From: Teredinibacter turnerae T7901
GTDB taxonomy: Bacteria > Pseudomonadota > Gammaproteobacteria > Pseudomonadales > Cellvibrionaceae
Direction of reading: 5' to 3'
NCBI RefSeq assembly: GCF_000023025.1
Contig: NC_012997.1
Coordinates: 2,291,125 to 2,355,124, forward strand
Length of the DNA: 64,000 bases
This document shows, piece by piece, positions 55,302 through 64,000 of this stretch (positions are counted from its first letter, which is position 1; each line of letters starts with the position of its first letter). The notes beneath the pieces are model-generated. The model worked only from the letters and a program-made list of their open reading frames with translations, made no database searches and had not been told where the DNA came from. A program made the translations under genes and the position numbers.

Positions 55302-55313
55302 GAATGATTCCGC

Positions 55314-58300
55314 GTGAGTGATACCTATTTTACGAAGCTGAATCGTCAGCACGGATCACAGCAGCAAACGCGCCTGCCTTCCGTGCTTGCAGAGGAGTAT
55401 TTGCAAATTGATGATCGCTCACTGGCTGATCTGATACGTGCACTTGCCTCCTATGCAAGTGAGATACGTTTTTTTAATCTTAAAAATGAGCCTGAGGGTA
55501 CTTGGCAGTCACTTTTCAGTGAAAGTGAAGTGATGGTGATAGCGGATGCGGCGGAAATTGATATTCGCACCCTGAAGCAGGAGTTTGATACAAAGCTGAA
55601 ACAAAGCCTGACAGATGGGCTCAACTATGGCTTGCAAGCGATAGCCGCAGTCGGTCGTTGGCTGGGTGCAAGTGAGCGATTTGCTTATATGGAATCTCGT
55701 CAGGCGGCATTGGCTGTGCGGGAGTACAGCCAGGAAATGCTGGGTGATATTGGCGGAGCCTACTTAAAAGTTGCTGTATCAGAAAAATTTGAAAATGCTC
55801 AAGAGTTGAAGGGGGCTTTAAGAAATATTTTATCCACCGACAAGTTAAAAATACAATATCGAACCCAAAGCTACCGAGATAAGGAAGACATTCTCCGCAA
55901 TTGTTTCGATAAAGTACTGCGAGTGCGGGAGTATACTGCCGAACATTGTGCGAAATTGCTGCCGTCTCTTCTCTCTCAGGGCGATCACAATCCCAGCGTT
56001 AGCTTATTGTTGAGTTTTCTTCAAACTTATCAATACACTCAACAAAAAACCAACAATTTACCGCTCAGATTGCTTAGGTTTTATTATCTAACGCTCTTGC
56101 AGAATGCACCTCGAGGCGGTCACGCAGAGCGTGTTTTTTTGCACTGTAATGCAAGCCCCGGAATTAACCGGATAGTCCCTAAAGGCACACTTTTTGACGC
56201 AGGTAAAACACCAGACTTCAAAAGTGTTGTGTATCAAGCGGAAACCAGCATGCTGCTAACCGGCGCGAAATTGAGCGCGCTCGGTACCGTATTCCTGCAA
56301 AGGCACCCTAGAATATTTCCGGAGAATACGACTCGCGCTGTTACGGGGGTACTGCAGCATCAGTCATTCCCCAATCCGGATGGCGGCATAGAACCTGTGT
56401 CACTACTCGGAAACGCGTTGGAAAGTCGTGCTGGCCGCGAAGATTCTGATGCTGAATTTGGTCTCTACATCGCATCTAAAAATTTGGAATTGGCTCAGGG
56501 TACACGAAACATCTGTTTGCAATTTAGTTTGCAGGACCGTGCTTTTCATCGTTTTATTGCCGTGGTTGAGGGCGATACCAGCTTGCCGAAATCGGATACC
56601 TTTTCCTGTCTGCCGCCGCCGTTGCAAGCCAGGGCTGACGCCATACTTTTTGCGCTTTCCAGCAGCCTTAAGTGCGAAGCGTTCTTCGTCAAAGAGTTAA
56701 TAAATCTGCTGGGTGAGAGTGAGAGTGAGAGTGAGAGTGAAAGTGAGCGCGGCGACGCTAAACAGTTACAAAAATATCTGCCGGAAAAATCTAAGTTAAC
56801 TATCGCAGATATGAAGCCGCGCTTCGATGGGTTAGTCGCCGAAGCACCTCTGCATACGTTTTTTGATAGCTGTCTGGTGTGCTTGTATTTGCTGACTGAG
56901 TCGGTTCCTTTAATGGGATTTCTTCACAGAGAAATAACTAACAGACGGATTTTCTTTACCGGCTATCTAGGTCACTCAGATATCGCATTTATGAAGGCAA
57001 AGCTGATCTGGCTACTGGATCACCCAGCAAAGGATACCGCTGTAGCGACCGCGGAACAGTGGCAGCTTATGCTCCGAACCATGTATGCGGATGTAGCGCT
57101 GAGTGAACGTGGCTTATTGCATTACTACTTGAACAACGCTTTTGTTGTCCGTCTAAGTACCGCAGAAGGGTGGTTCACTGTTCAGAACTATCGCGTAAAG
57201 CGCGGAGAAGGGCGCGGTTCTTTGGTGGTAATGCTAAGCCTTGACAGCTCTGCGCCGGCAGTTCAGCGCTTTGGCAAAGACAGTAACCTTAGCAAAGATG
57301 CACTTTTAGCGAGTCTTCAACAGCCTATGCTGTATCTGGGTATCAACAACGCGGCAACTGTGTTCCCATATTCGTTTGTGCGCAGTGTTGCGGTGCAGGA
57401 TTGCGTGCTGCGTGTCAGTGTAAAAGGGTACACGGATCTTGTGTTACGAAATGTCTACGGTAAAGTCGATAACTCCCAGGCGTTCCAGGCCTTTTCAGCG
57501 CAGCCAGCGACTAACGACTTTTTACGTATCGGCGGCTATGAATACGCTCGTAAACATCTCACACGCTTACAGTTACATATCGAGTGGAAAAACCTGCCTA
57601 CATGTTACGGTGGGTTTGCCGAGTACTATCGCGCTTATGGCGACGGCTACGAGAATTCGAACTACTGGGTGGTTGTGCAAATGCAAATGGCTGGGGTGTT
57701 ACTACCTCAAAATGAATCCAAGGTTCACCTTGCACCGCTTTTCGAGTTCAACCCTACCACTGGCAAGTTAAGCAAGTATACAGCGATTTCACTTCCGATC
57801 AATTTTAGCTACAGGCCGTTGCCTGCAGCTGTGAACAAGTCCGACTTTGGCAAGCAATACTCGCATAAAACTGCGTTACAGACAGGTTACGTCAATTTAA
57901 AGCTTAAATCGAAAGCAAAATTATTTGGCCACGCCGAGTACTCGACGGTGCTTAGCGATACTATTATTCACAACACGCGTAAGCGCAGGAAGCTGACGCT
58001 GCCGTCACCGCCTTACACGCCGGAAATTTCCCGTGTACTTGTGGATTACGAGTCTTGCGAGAAGGTCCAATTTATAGGTTCGTTTTCTGAGTTGACAGAC
58101 GAGGCTTTCACGGGAAATTCGCTGGCATTCTACAAAACTCCGTTGGGGTATGAACGCAGCTATACACTCATGGATGAGGGCGCATACCCGCTATTTCCTG
58201 AATGGTCGAAGGATGGCAATCTGTATATCGGTTTTGATATCGACGAGCAAGCCGATGCGCTTAGCCTATATTTTAAGCTCGATGCGAGTACTACTAGCGG

Positions 58301-59492
58301 CAGTAAAAGCGAAGGTTCGATACTGGAATGGTTCGTATATACTTCCTACGGTTGGCTGGAGCTTTCTACGGCTAATATTCTAAGCGATTCCACCAATGGG
58401 TTAACCCGCTCGGGAATTGTTTATCTCCGATTACCCGCGCAGCGTTGCCGTCACCCAGGTTTTTTCAATGGAAACTGTTATTGGTTGAGAGTTTCTTCGT
58501 CCGGAAATTTACAGGATTTTGGCGAACTCCTGGCGTTGCAGTTCGATGTGATACCCCTTGTTTCGACAAACCCGGAGCTGACTTTGCATAGCTGTCCGCA
58601 ACAGGGCTTGCCTGAGGGTTACAGTAGTACCTGGCAGGCCACACCCGCGCTGCCGTCGGTTAGCCGCTTAATGCAATGTGAGCCGGCAATTGCGCAAAAA
58701 CAGCGTGAAACTCAGCATGCGGCCGATGCCCGAATTAATGAACTGTTGCGGCACCGAAATCGTGCGATTACGCCGTGGGATTATGAGCGGCTGGTATTAG
58801 AGCGGTTCGCGGAGGTGCAGCGCGTAAAATGTTTGCCTGCGTGTCGCGTAGGTGAGATACAGCCAGTGCCGGGTCACATCGCGATTATTGTGTGCCCTGC
58901 CTACAACAACCTCAACTCTGACGAGCGGCAGGCGTTTTACATAAACAAGGTTCTATTAGCTGAAATTCAACGCTATCTTCAATCGCTCAGTTCGCCGCAC
59001 GTTGTGATAGACGTGTGTAATCCCGTTTATGAAAAAGTACGTGTGCGCTGTAAAGCGGCTTTTGTTGACCCGATTGGGGTTGGGCTGAATATTAAGCGCT
59101 TGAACAATGATCTTTTCGACTACCTGTCACCTGGCAGCTCTTCATCGCAAAAAATAGATCTTGGTTGGAAAATAGGTGCCCAGGACGTTGAGCGCTTTAT
59201 TCGTGAACGCGATTATGTCAGAAGTGTTACTTCAATATCGTTACTTAAAATAGGTGAGATTTCTGATCGAAAAGGTGTTTATTATTTGAGTGAGACAGCA
59301 CACTCGAATCCCAACAAGGCAGCCAGTCATCTACATGCCTCTTACCCCTGGAGCCTGCCTCTGCCATTTAGCGAACACGATATCGCTATATTAAAAACCC
59401 CGGGTGCACCGGAATTTGCAAAACCTGTAGGGGTCAGCGCGATGCAAATTGGCTCGACTTTTGTTATTGGTGAGAGAAGCCGCAATGTCTAA
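55314..59492 (+). CDS. Large baseplate J-like protein (Afp11/gp6-like), 1392 aa
   Basis: GTG start at 55314 behind AGGAA at 55300. The C-terminal third contains the baseplate J signature: RNRAITPWDYERLVLERF about residue 1145, then VQRVKCLPA and HVVIDVCNPVYEKVRVRCKA. The large N-terminal part is mixed alpha/beta with a low-complexity Ser-Glu stretch near residue 470. It forms the wedge ring around the hub. It is longer than the usual Afp11, with a large internal region of unknown fold (about 250-1100) which may decorate the baseplate. Its end overlaps the next gene by 8 bases. Confidence 0.85.
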   Translation: MSDTYFTKLNRQHGSQQQTRLPSVLAEEYLQIDDRSLADLIRALASYASEIRFFNLKNEPEGTWQSLFSESEVMVIADAAEIDIRTLKQEFDTKLKQSLTDGLNYGLQAIAAVGRWLGASERFAYMESRQAALAVREYSQEMLGDIGGAYLKVAVSEKFENAQELKGALRNILSTDKLKIQYRTQSYRDKEDILRNCFDKVLRVREYTAEHCAKLLPSLLSQGDHNPSVSLLLSFLQTYQYTQQKTNNLPLRLLRFYYLTLLQNAPRGGHAERVFLHCNASPGINRIVPKGTLFDAGKTPDFKSVVYQAETSMLLTGAKLSALGTVFLQRHPRIFPENTTRAVTGVLQHQSFPNPDGGIEPVSLLGNALESRAGREDSDAEFGLYIASKNLELAQGTRNICLQFSLQDRAFHRFIAVVEGDTSLPKSDTFSCLPPPLQARADAILFALSSSLKCEAFFVKELINLLGESESESESESERGDAKQLQKYLPEKSKLTIADMKPRFDGLVAEAPLHTFFDSCLVCLYLLTESVPLMGFLHREITNRRIFFTGYLGHSDIAFMKAKLIWLLDHPAKDTAVATAEQWQLMLRTMYADVALSERGLLHYYLNNAFVVRLSTAEGWFTVQNYRVKRGEGRGSLVVMLSLDSSAPAVQRFGKDSNLSKDALLASLQQPMLYLGINNAATVFPYSFVRSVAVQDCVLRVSVKGYTDLVLRNVYGKVDNSQAFQAFSAQPATNDFLRIGGYEYARKHLTRLQLHIEWKNLPTCYGGFAEYYRAYGDGYENSNYWVVVQMQMAGVLLPQNESKVHLAPLFEFNPTTGKLSKYTAISLPINFSYRPLPAAVNKSDFGKQYSHKTALQTGYVNLKLKSKAKLFGHAEYSTVLSDTIIHNTRKRRKLTLPSPPYTPEISRVLVDYESCEKVQFIGSFSELTDEAFTGNSLAFYKTPLGYERSYTLMDEGAYPLFPEWSKDGNLYIGFDIDEQADALSLYFKLDASTTSGSKSEGSILEWFVYTSYGWLELSTANILSDSTNGLTRSGIVYLRLPAQRCRHPGFFNGNCYWLRVSSSGNLQDFGELLALQFDVIPLVSTNPELTLHSCPQQGLPEGYSSTWQATPALPSVSRLMQCEPAIAQKQRETQHAADARINELLRHRNRAITPWDYERLVLERFAEVQRVKCLPACRVGEIQPVPGHIAIIVCPAYNNLNSDERQAFYINKVLLAEIQRYLQSLSSPHVVIDVCNPVYEKVRVRCKAAFVDPIGVGLNIKRLNNDLFDYLSPGSSSSQKIDLGWKIGAQDVERFIRERDYVRSVTSISLLKIGEISDRKGVYYLSETAHSNPNKAASHLHASYPWSLPLPFSEHDIAILKTPGAPEFAKPVGVSAMQIGSTFVIGERSRNV
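56713..56748 (+). repeat. 6-bp tandem repeat encoding Ser-Glu
   Basis: Six units of GTGAGA (the last two slightly changed) in frame in the baseplate J-like gene, giving an ESESESE run. Gain or loss of units keeps the frame and changes only the acidic linker length. Confidence 0.9.
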
Positions 59493-60381
59493 ACAAAACC
59501 GAAGTACATTAAAGGCATTCTTCGGTGACGGTGCGCTGCCTAATTCTTCGAATTTTCGTGACCTCATTGATTCAACTATCAATATCAGCGAGGACGGCTT
59601 TGCTAAGGACAGCGAAAACGGACTGAAGCTTACCTGCCATTCTGAATATACGGTATTGACCAGCTTTTATGAGGCTGGCTCAAAAGACAAAGCTGTGTGG
59701 CGATCAAAATTCGATGGTGATCACAGTAATTTATTATGGTCATCACAGGCCAACACCGACGAGGGTTTTGAATTCAGCGCCGCAGATGACGCTAAGTTGA
59801 ATGCCGCGTTGTGCCTGGCCCGTACGAATAATCGACTGGGGGTTGGTATTGGTACCAAAGATCCCAAAGCAACCCTTGATGTTAATGGTGCAGCATTCGT
59901 GCAGGAGAGGCGAGGTACCTATGGCCGCTCGTTTGAGTCAGTTGCCGCGAATGGTGAGTGGCAGACCATTGTCGATAACATTCAAGGTGGCTCGGGCTTT
60001 GAGATCGTCGCCAGAGCGCAGAATATTTCTCGCCGCCGTTACGCGATGGTACACGCGATAGCGCTTCATTGCCCTTGGCGCCGTAAAAGTAACGATCTTC
60101 TTGCTTGGCTCGGTCTGCGGAATCGCATTAATTACACTCAGGTATACCACGATTCGTTGCTGCACAAAATAAAACTGCGCTGGAATGAAGACGATATGAA
60201 GTCCGGCTACCAACTGCAGATTCGCAGTAATTGCGACTACGGTACCGAGCAACGCACAGAAGACGGCTATGCAGCGGATGAGCCTTGTGTAATTGATTTC
60301 CACATCACTCGATTGTGGGATGACGATGATCATTTCCAATCACTTCGCATGCAGGCGCAGCGAGGTCTTGGCGATGATTAG
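59485..60381 (+). CDS. Fibre-like injection-system protein
   Basis: 298 aa from ATG 59485 (MSKQNRSTLKAFFGDG). The frame is open upstream to 59449 but that lies inside the baseplate gene. Residues 105-145 have the segment LGVGIGTKDPKATLDVNG, a motif common in tail fibres and surface adhesins just before a foldon or chaperone domain. The C-terminal half (IVARAQNISRRRYAMVHAIA, then CVIDFHITRLWDDDDHF) is probably a beta-rich globular domain. It could be the particle's receptor-binding or baseplate collar fibre; no known binding domain was recognised. Overlaps both neighbours by 8 bases, so translation is coupled to the baseplate genes. Confidence 0.72.
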   Translation: MSKQNRSTLKAFFGDGALPNSSNFRDLIDSTINISEDGFAKDSENGLKLTCHSEYTVLTSFYEAGSKDKAVWRSKFDGDHSNLLWSSQANTDEGFEFSAADDAKLNAALCLARTNNRLGVGIGTKDPKATLDVNGAAFVQERRGTYGRSFESVAANGEWQTIVDNIQGGSGFEIVARAQNISRRRYAMVHAIALHCPWRRKSNDLLAWLGLRNRINYTQVYHDSLLHKIKLRWNEDDMKSGYQLQIRSNCDYGTEQRTEDGYAADEPCVIDFHITRLWDDDDHFQSLRMQAQRGLGDD

Positions 60382-62851
60382 GCCCTTAAAAACCGCACTT
60401 AAACCGGAGAATTCTAACGCTAAGACCTCACCGGCATTAACGTTGGTTAAACGCAGAGGCGCGAGTGATTTTGAGCAACTGCGAAAAGCGATGGTGGAGG
60501 CAGTACAAAAGCTCGCTGCAAGTTGCTGGACGGATTACAACCTACACGATCCAGGGATTACCATTCTAGAGAGTTTGTGTTACGCATTAACCGATATAAA
60601 CCATCGTACAGACTACGCTATAGAAAATCTGCTCGCAAATGCAAATCAAGAATTGAGCTTGAGGCAGCACGGGTTATCTGCCCCAGGCGACGCGTTTCAG
60701 ATGCGGCCGCTCACCACCACCGAAATGGCGGATTATTTGTGTAGAAAGATACCTGAGCTGGCAGCGGTGTCGATTCAGGAAACCAAGGTGCGAACCAAAG
60801 CCTCAGCAGTCGTTAGTACCTTACCCTGGCTGCATAAAATATATATCACAGCTTGGGCCAGTTCCAACTCGTCCAAGCAAATGCAAGAGCTAAAAGCGAA
60901 GGTTATTACTCAATACCACAGGGTGCGAAACCTGGGTAACGCTTTAAACGATGTCGTGCTGACAAAACGTGTGAATGTGGCGCTTTCAGGTGATATCTAT
61001 CTTAACGAGGAAGTAGGTGAGTCGGGTAAAGTAGAGCAGGCGATGGCGGCGATGTATTTTTGTGTGCAGCGATATCTTGTTACCGCGAAATTTCAAGTAA
61101 CCGGTGAGCCGCTGGTCGCTCTTTTGAATGAGATTCACAAAGTTCCGGGGGTAACTACTACCAGCCACCTGGCACTTATCGGTGTTGCTGTGGATGGGAG
61201 ACTGGAGAAGCCTGTCGGTTCGAATGTGTTCACAGATCCTCGATACGCGCTGCGATTACAGTTATCAACCATTGCCGGAGCCGACTCTGTGCGTGTGTTT
61301 GTGCGCAACCGTCAGGTAAATGTCGACGCCGCCGCGGTTCAGCAGTTGATACATAGTTTGGAGGAAGCGCACCAGTTACAACGCAACATGCTACGCGATG
61401 CCGCGCCCACGGCGAGTATCCCCAGCTCACACAAGGAATTGTTATCGTATATTTCGGTACAGAATCACTTTCCAGCAAACTACGGCATTAATGCGTTTGG
61501 ACTCCCTGCTAGTGCGTCCGCACAGCGGAAGGGGCAAGCGAAGCAGCTAAAAGGCTATCTTACCCTGTTCGACCAATTGCTTGTCGATCATCTGGCTATG
61601 CTCGATAGCACAAAGGATTTTTTATCGACGGATACCGGGGTTAAGCGCGTTTATCCGACCGGTAAACTTGACGGTGTTGTATCGCAAATTTACCAATCAG
61701 TACCGGGCGTTGATTTTTTAGACTCACTCGAAGCCTACCAGAATTACAGTCCGCGTAAGGCGCGAGTATTTGATTTTCTGGCAGCAATGAACGGGCGCGA
61801 CAAGGAGAGTTTTGCCTGGGATTTTAACAATCCCTATTTTTCTGAGCTGGCACGAGCCGAGCAGCTGTTAGCGTGTAAACAGCAATATATTGAGCATATA
61901 GGCATGTTAGCGAGGGATAGAGCAGCCGGTACAAACTTCGTAGAGAAAACCTGGGGAACAACAAATCAATCTACATTAGAAAAACATCTGCGGATAAAAC
62001 TGGGATTAAGTGAGCGAAGGCTGTCTACCGTTTATCCGCTGGTTCGAGCCGGGCTAAATCACCAGGACAGTGATTTAGGATTCCATTTCAACGCCAATAA
62101 CGCAAAACAAGAGACGCGATTCGCGACGAGTTTTTACGAAAATATCGGTCATAGTCTGGCCGCGGATGAAACAAGAAACTTAAAGCCGGTGCCTGACATT
62201 GCTGTTGACGAACCAACCAGTAAAAAGGTGTACCACCAGGTAAGGAACCACGTTTTTGGTCATTTAAAAAATCTTCGAACGCTGCTCTTTCGCGCCGGTG
62301 CAAATTTGGCAAGCTACCGTATCAAAGTATCTGATCAGCGCACAGCAACCCGGTTATACATCAACTTGGGGAGAAATTCGCGAGAAAACTGGCTCTACTT
62401 GCTCTCGACCAAATCAGAGCACGATGCCGCCATTACTGCCAATGGTTTGTGTCAATTTATCCAAACGCTGAACAGCGATATGGAAGGCTTTCATCTAATA
62501 GAGCACCAGCTCCTGCTGCCTGTTTCTAAACACTGGCAACCCGCAGTCGATAAAGTAGCGTCGCTTAATCCTTTTGCGAATACGCAAAGTCTGGTTGTGT
62601 CTGGCTGGTCCGCACGCTTCGTAGACGGGGAATTTCGCCGCTATGTCGAGGACCTGGTGCTACAGGAGTCTCCTGCGCATATGTATACCCAGGTATTCTG
62701 GCTTGATTTTTCGACGATGGAGCGGTTTGAGGTTTTATTTAAAAATTGGTGCGATGTGCGTATGCGGAGGGACGAGCACCGCAAATTTAATTTTCTCTCC
62801 GCAAAGCTCCTTCGGATGCTAATGAAGCTCGCAGAAGGAGGATTGCGGTGA
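60374..62851 (+). CDS. Second large baseplate protein (Afp12/gp6-like)
   Basis: 825 aa from ATG 60374, overlapping the previous stop. The N-terminal WTDYNLHDPGITILESLCYA is the signature (HDPGITxLE) of baseplate assembly proteins of the gp6/Afp12 type. The centre has a helical domain (SAQRKGQAKQLKGYLTLFDQ, a motif that recurs in this family), and the C-terminus has IEHQLLLPVSKHW and DLVLQESPAHMYTQVFWLDF. With the upstream J-like protein it should form the heterodimeric wedge. Overlaps the next GTG by 4 bases. Confidence 0.85.
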   Translation: MIRPLKTALKPENSNAKTSPALTLVKRRGASDFEQLRKAMVEAVQKLAASCWTDYNLHDPGITILESLCYALTDINHRTDYAIENLLANANQELSLRQHGLSAPGDAFQMRPLTTTEMADYLCRKIPELAAVSIQETKVRTKASAVVSTLPWLHKIYITAWASSNSSKQMQELKAKVITQYHRVRNLGNALNDVVLTKRVNVALSGDIYLNEEVGESGKVEQAMAAMYFCVQRYLVTAKFQVTGEPLVALLNEIHKVPGVTTTSHLALIGVAVDGRLEKPVGSNVFTDPRYALRLQLSTIAGADSVRVFVRNRQVNVDAAAVQQLIHSLEEAHQLQRNMLRDAAPTASIPSSHKELLSYISVQNHFPANYGINAFGLPASASAQRKGQAKQLKGYLTLFDQLLVDHLAMLDSTKDFLSTDTGVKRVYPTGKLDGVVSQIYQSVPGVDFLDSLEAYQNYSPRKARVFDFLAAMNGRDKESFAWDFNNPYFSELARAEQLLACKQQYIEHIGMLARDRAAGTNFVEKTWGTTNQSTLEKHLRIKLGLSERRLSTVYPLVRAGLNHQDSDLGFHFNANNAKQETRFATSFYENIGHSLAADETRNLKPVPDIAVDEPTSKKVYHQVRNHVFGHLKNLRTLLFRAGANLASYRIKVSDQRTATRLYINLGRNSRENWLYLLSTKSEHDAAITANGLCQFIQTLNSDMEGFHLIEHQLLLPVSKHWQPAVDKVASLNPFANTQSLVVSGWSARFVDGEFRRYVEDLVLQESPAHMYTQVFWLDFSTMERFEVLFKNWCDVRMRRDEHRKFNFLSAKLLRMLMKLAEGGLR

Positions 62852-64000
62852 ATAGTATTCAGCGTGTGGATTTCACAATATGTGATCGGCTGATGGAAGA
62901 TGTAACTGATGATCGGGTTGAATTGCTTGCCCGTGAAAAGCTGCTGAAGCATACGGACAAGATTCTGGCTGATGCGGAAATCTGGTTGGAGCGGTTGGAA
63001 GCTAATAGCCCGAAGGGTGGGTTAGATAGAGGCCCTTCACAAACAAAGCGTTTCGAGAATGTGCCCATTGATACCTTTCATATCAAAGAAATCACTCTTT
63101 CAATAGAAGCTTCCAGTTGGGAAGAATTCGAAGCCGCGTTTATAGACAAGTTCCGATCTGAAATAAAAGATGCTATCGGGTATATCGTTGCGCTCAAGCA
63201 AGGCCGATTCGATGAGGCCGCTTCTAGAGGCTCGCCTTGGGCGAACGGGGCGAACGGGGCGAACGGGGGGCACGCTGTATCGGTAGAGCGGCTTCTAAAG
63301 AATATCTTTAACACCTCTTCGCGCTCCGCTTGGGACGGAAAATTATTTCAGGAACTTGTCGCGCTGGATAACAGCTCGACTGTTTTCTCAGCTTTTAATT
63401 TCATCGATGTTTTAAAGCGGGTGTTACGAAAGCCGGAATCACGTCGACAAGTAGCGGAACTATTTTCTAAGAACCAGCAGGAATGGATTATTAAAAAACT
63501 TGAGCCTGTTCATGCGGACTACGTACTCACTTTTGTCCGCACAGCAGATCAGATGGCTAGTGTCGCCAATAGGCATGAAACGCTAATTCAGGAGGAAACC
63601 ATTTCTCAGCTGGTTCAAGAGACGGAAAAATATGATCGAGATAATTTATCTGGCACTAAACTGACCAGAAATATTGTTGTCGAGTTTACGCTGATTTATC
63701 TGGTATGTGAGCGTGGGAGCCAGTTTAATCGAAAAATGTATATGCGCTCTGTGGTGCGACAACTTGCGCAGAGGAACAATTTAGGCACTGAAAAACTCAG
63801 TCGCTGGTTGTATTCCCTGGTGTCGCAAAGTGAAGCGGATAACACCATTAAATCCGACCTGCTTGAGATTCTTCGTGTTTCCTCGGGTCTAACCGAAAAT
63901 CCTGACACAGGCTTGTACGGCACGGACACGTCGAAACAGCAGCATACGGGTTCAGCGCAGGCTTCTTTAACTACCTCTAAAGCTGATCCAGCAGTGTCTC
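62848..64000 (+). CDS. Contractile injection system tape-measure protein, 3' truncated by window edge
   Basis: GTG start at 62848 in the overlap GTGA with the preceding stop; AAGGAGG is at 62835. The frame stays open to the last base (384 codons seen). The opening NSIQRVDFTICDRLMEDVTD, the IKEITLSIEASSWEEFEAAF segment near residue 75 and the helical remainder match the CIS tape-measure family (Afp14/Pvc14-like), which sets tube length. An AN G-type triplet repeat interrupts the first helical part. The full length and the following AAA ATPase gene are outside the window. Confidence 0.82.
   Translation, partial: MNSIQRVDFTICDRLMEDVTDDRVELLAREKLLKHTDKILADAEIWLERLEANSPKGGLDRGPSQTKRFENVPIDTFHIKEITLSIEASSWEEFEAAFIDKFRSEIKDAIGYIVALKQGRFDEAASRGSPWANGANGANGGHAVSVERLLKNIFNTSSRSAWDGKLFQELVALDNSSTVFSAFNFIDVLKRVLRKPESRRQVAELFSKNQQEWIIKKLEPVHADYVLTFVRTADQMASVANRHETLIQEETISQLVQETEKYDRDNLSGTKLTRNIVVEFTLIYLVCERGSQFNRKMYMRSVVRQLAQRNNLGTEKLSRWLYSLVSQSEADNTIKSDLLEILRVSSGLTENPDTGLYGTDTSKQQHTGSAQASLTTSKADPAVS
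63241..63267 (+). repeat. 9-bp tandem repeat encoding Ala-Asn-Gly
   Basis: Three perfect copies of GCGAACGGG in frame in the tape-measure gene. Copy-number change keeps the frame. Confidence 0.95.

Noticed and set aside
60293-60373. Earlier start of the second baseplate protein
   Set aside because: It would overlap the fibre-like gene by 89 bases. ATG 60374 gives the short overlap usual in this operon.
47265-64000. Type VI secretion system or prophage tail
   Set aside because: No TssJ/L/M, TssK or ClpV, and no capsid, terminase or lysis genes. DUF4255, DUF5908 and the CIS tape-measure protein point to eCIS, although the flank to the right is not visible.
1-64000. CRISPR arrays, tRNA or rRNA genes
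   Set aside because: None seen. The tandem repeats present are short, in-frame linker repeats.

Overview
The window looks like a marine cellulolytic gammaproteobacterium of the Cellvibrionaceae, most plausibly Teredinibacter turnerae or a close relative. Three things suggest this: roughly 50% GC; a secreted GH16 enzyme with CBM2, CBM10 and polyserine linkers, typical of Saccharophagus/Teredinibacter; and a polyketide assembly line whose module order fits tartrolon, the boron-binding macrodiolide of shipworm symbionts. The species call is inference; no marker gene is present.

Region 1 (1-41477, + strand) is the 3' part of a trans-AT polyketide synthase operon. It holds three giant PKS genes (the first cut by the left edge), a luciferase-like flavin monooxygenase, a type II thioesterase, a PfaD-type trans-acting enoyl reductase and a small SRPBCC protein. 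No AT domain lies inside any module and no free-standing AT is in the window, so the AT should lie to the left. Read in order, the modules predict: CH2 (KS-DH-KR plus trans ER), C=C (KS-KR / KS-DH split bimodule), C=C (KS-DH-KR), a non-elongating KS0-ACP, OH (KS-KR), ketone (bare KS), OH (KS / KR split module), alpha-methyl plus CH2 (KS-DH-KR-MT plus trans ER), a second KS0-ACP, and a final ketone before the TE. This matches the tartrolon half-molecule from C17 to C1. The monooxygenase is the natural candidate for the C2 hydroxyl that helps hold boron. A degenerate thioesterase-like domain sits just before the active TE.

Region 2 (41477-41955) is a 343-bp MITE-like element with 31-bp terminal inverted repeats and TA target duplication, inserted exactly at the stop codon of the last PKS-operon gene, followed by a bidirectional terminator.

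Region 3 (41957-47264) holds the GH16 gene and a membrane-bound AraC-type regulator, both on the minus strand, then a gene-poor, AT-richer stretch with one small zinc-ribbon membrane protein and possible gene debris.

Region 4 (47265 to the right edge, + strand) is a contractile injection system of the extracellular (eCIS: Afp/PVC/MAC-like) kind. It carries a cap protein (DUF4255), an uncharacterised protein, one sheath, two tube proteins, DUF5908, a LysM hub, a VgrG-type spike, PAAR tip, gp25 wedge, a very long baseplate-J protein, a fibre-like protein, a second baseplate protein and the start of the tape-measure protein. The AAA ATPase and any toxin cargo must lie beyond the right edge. Many genes overlap by a few bases, as expected for one co-translated operon.
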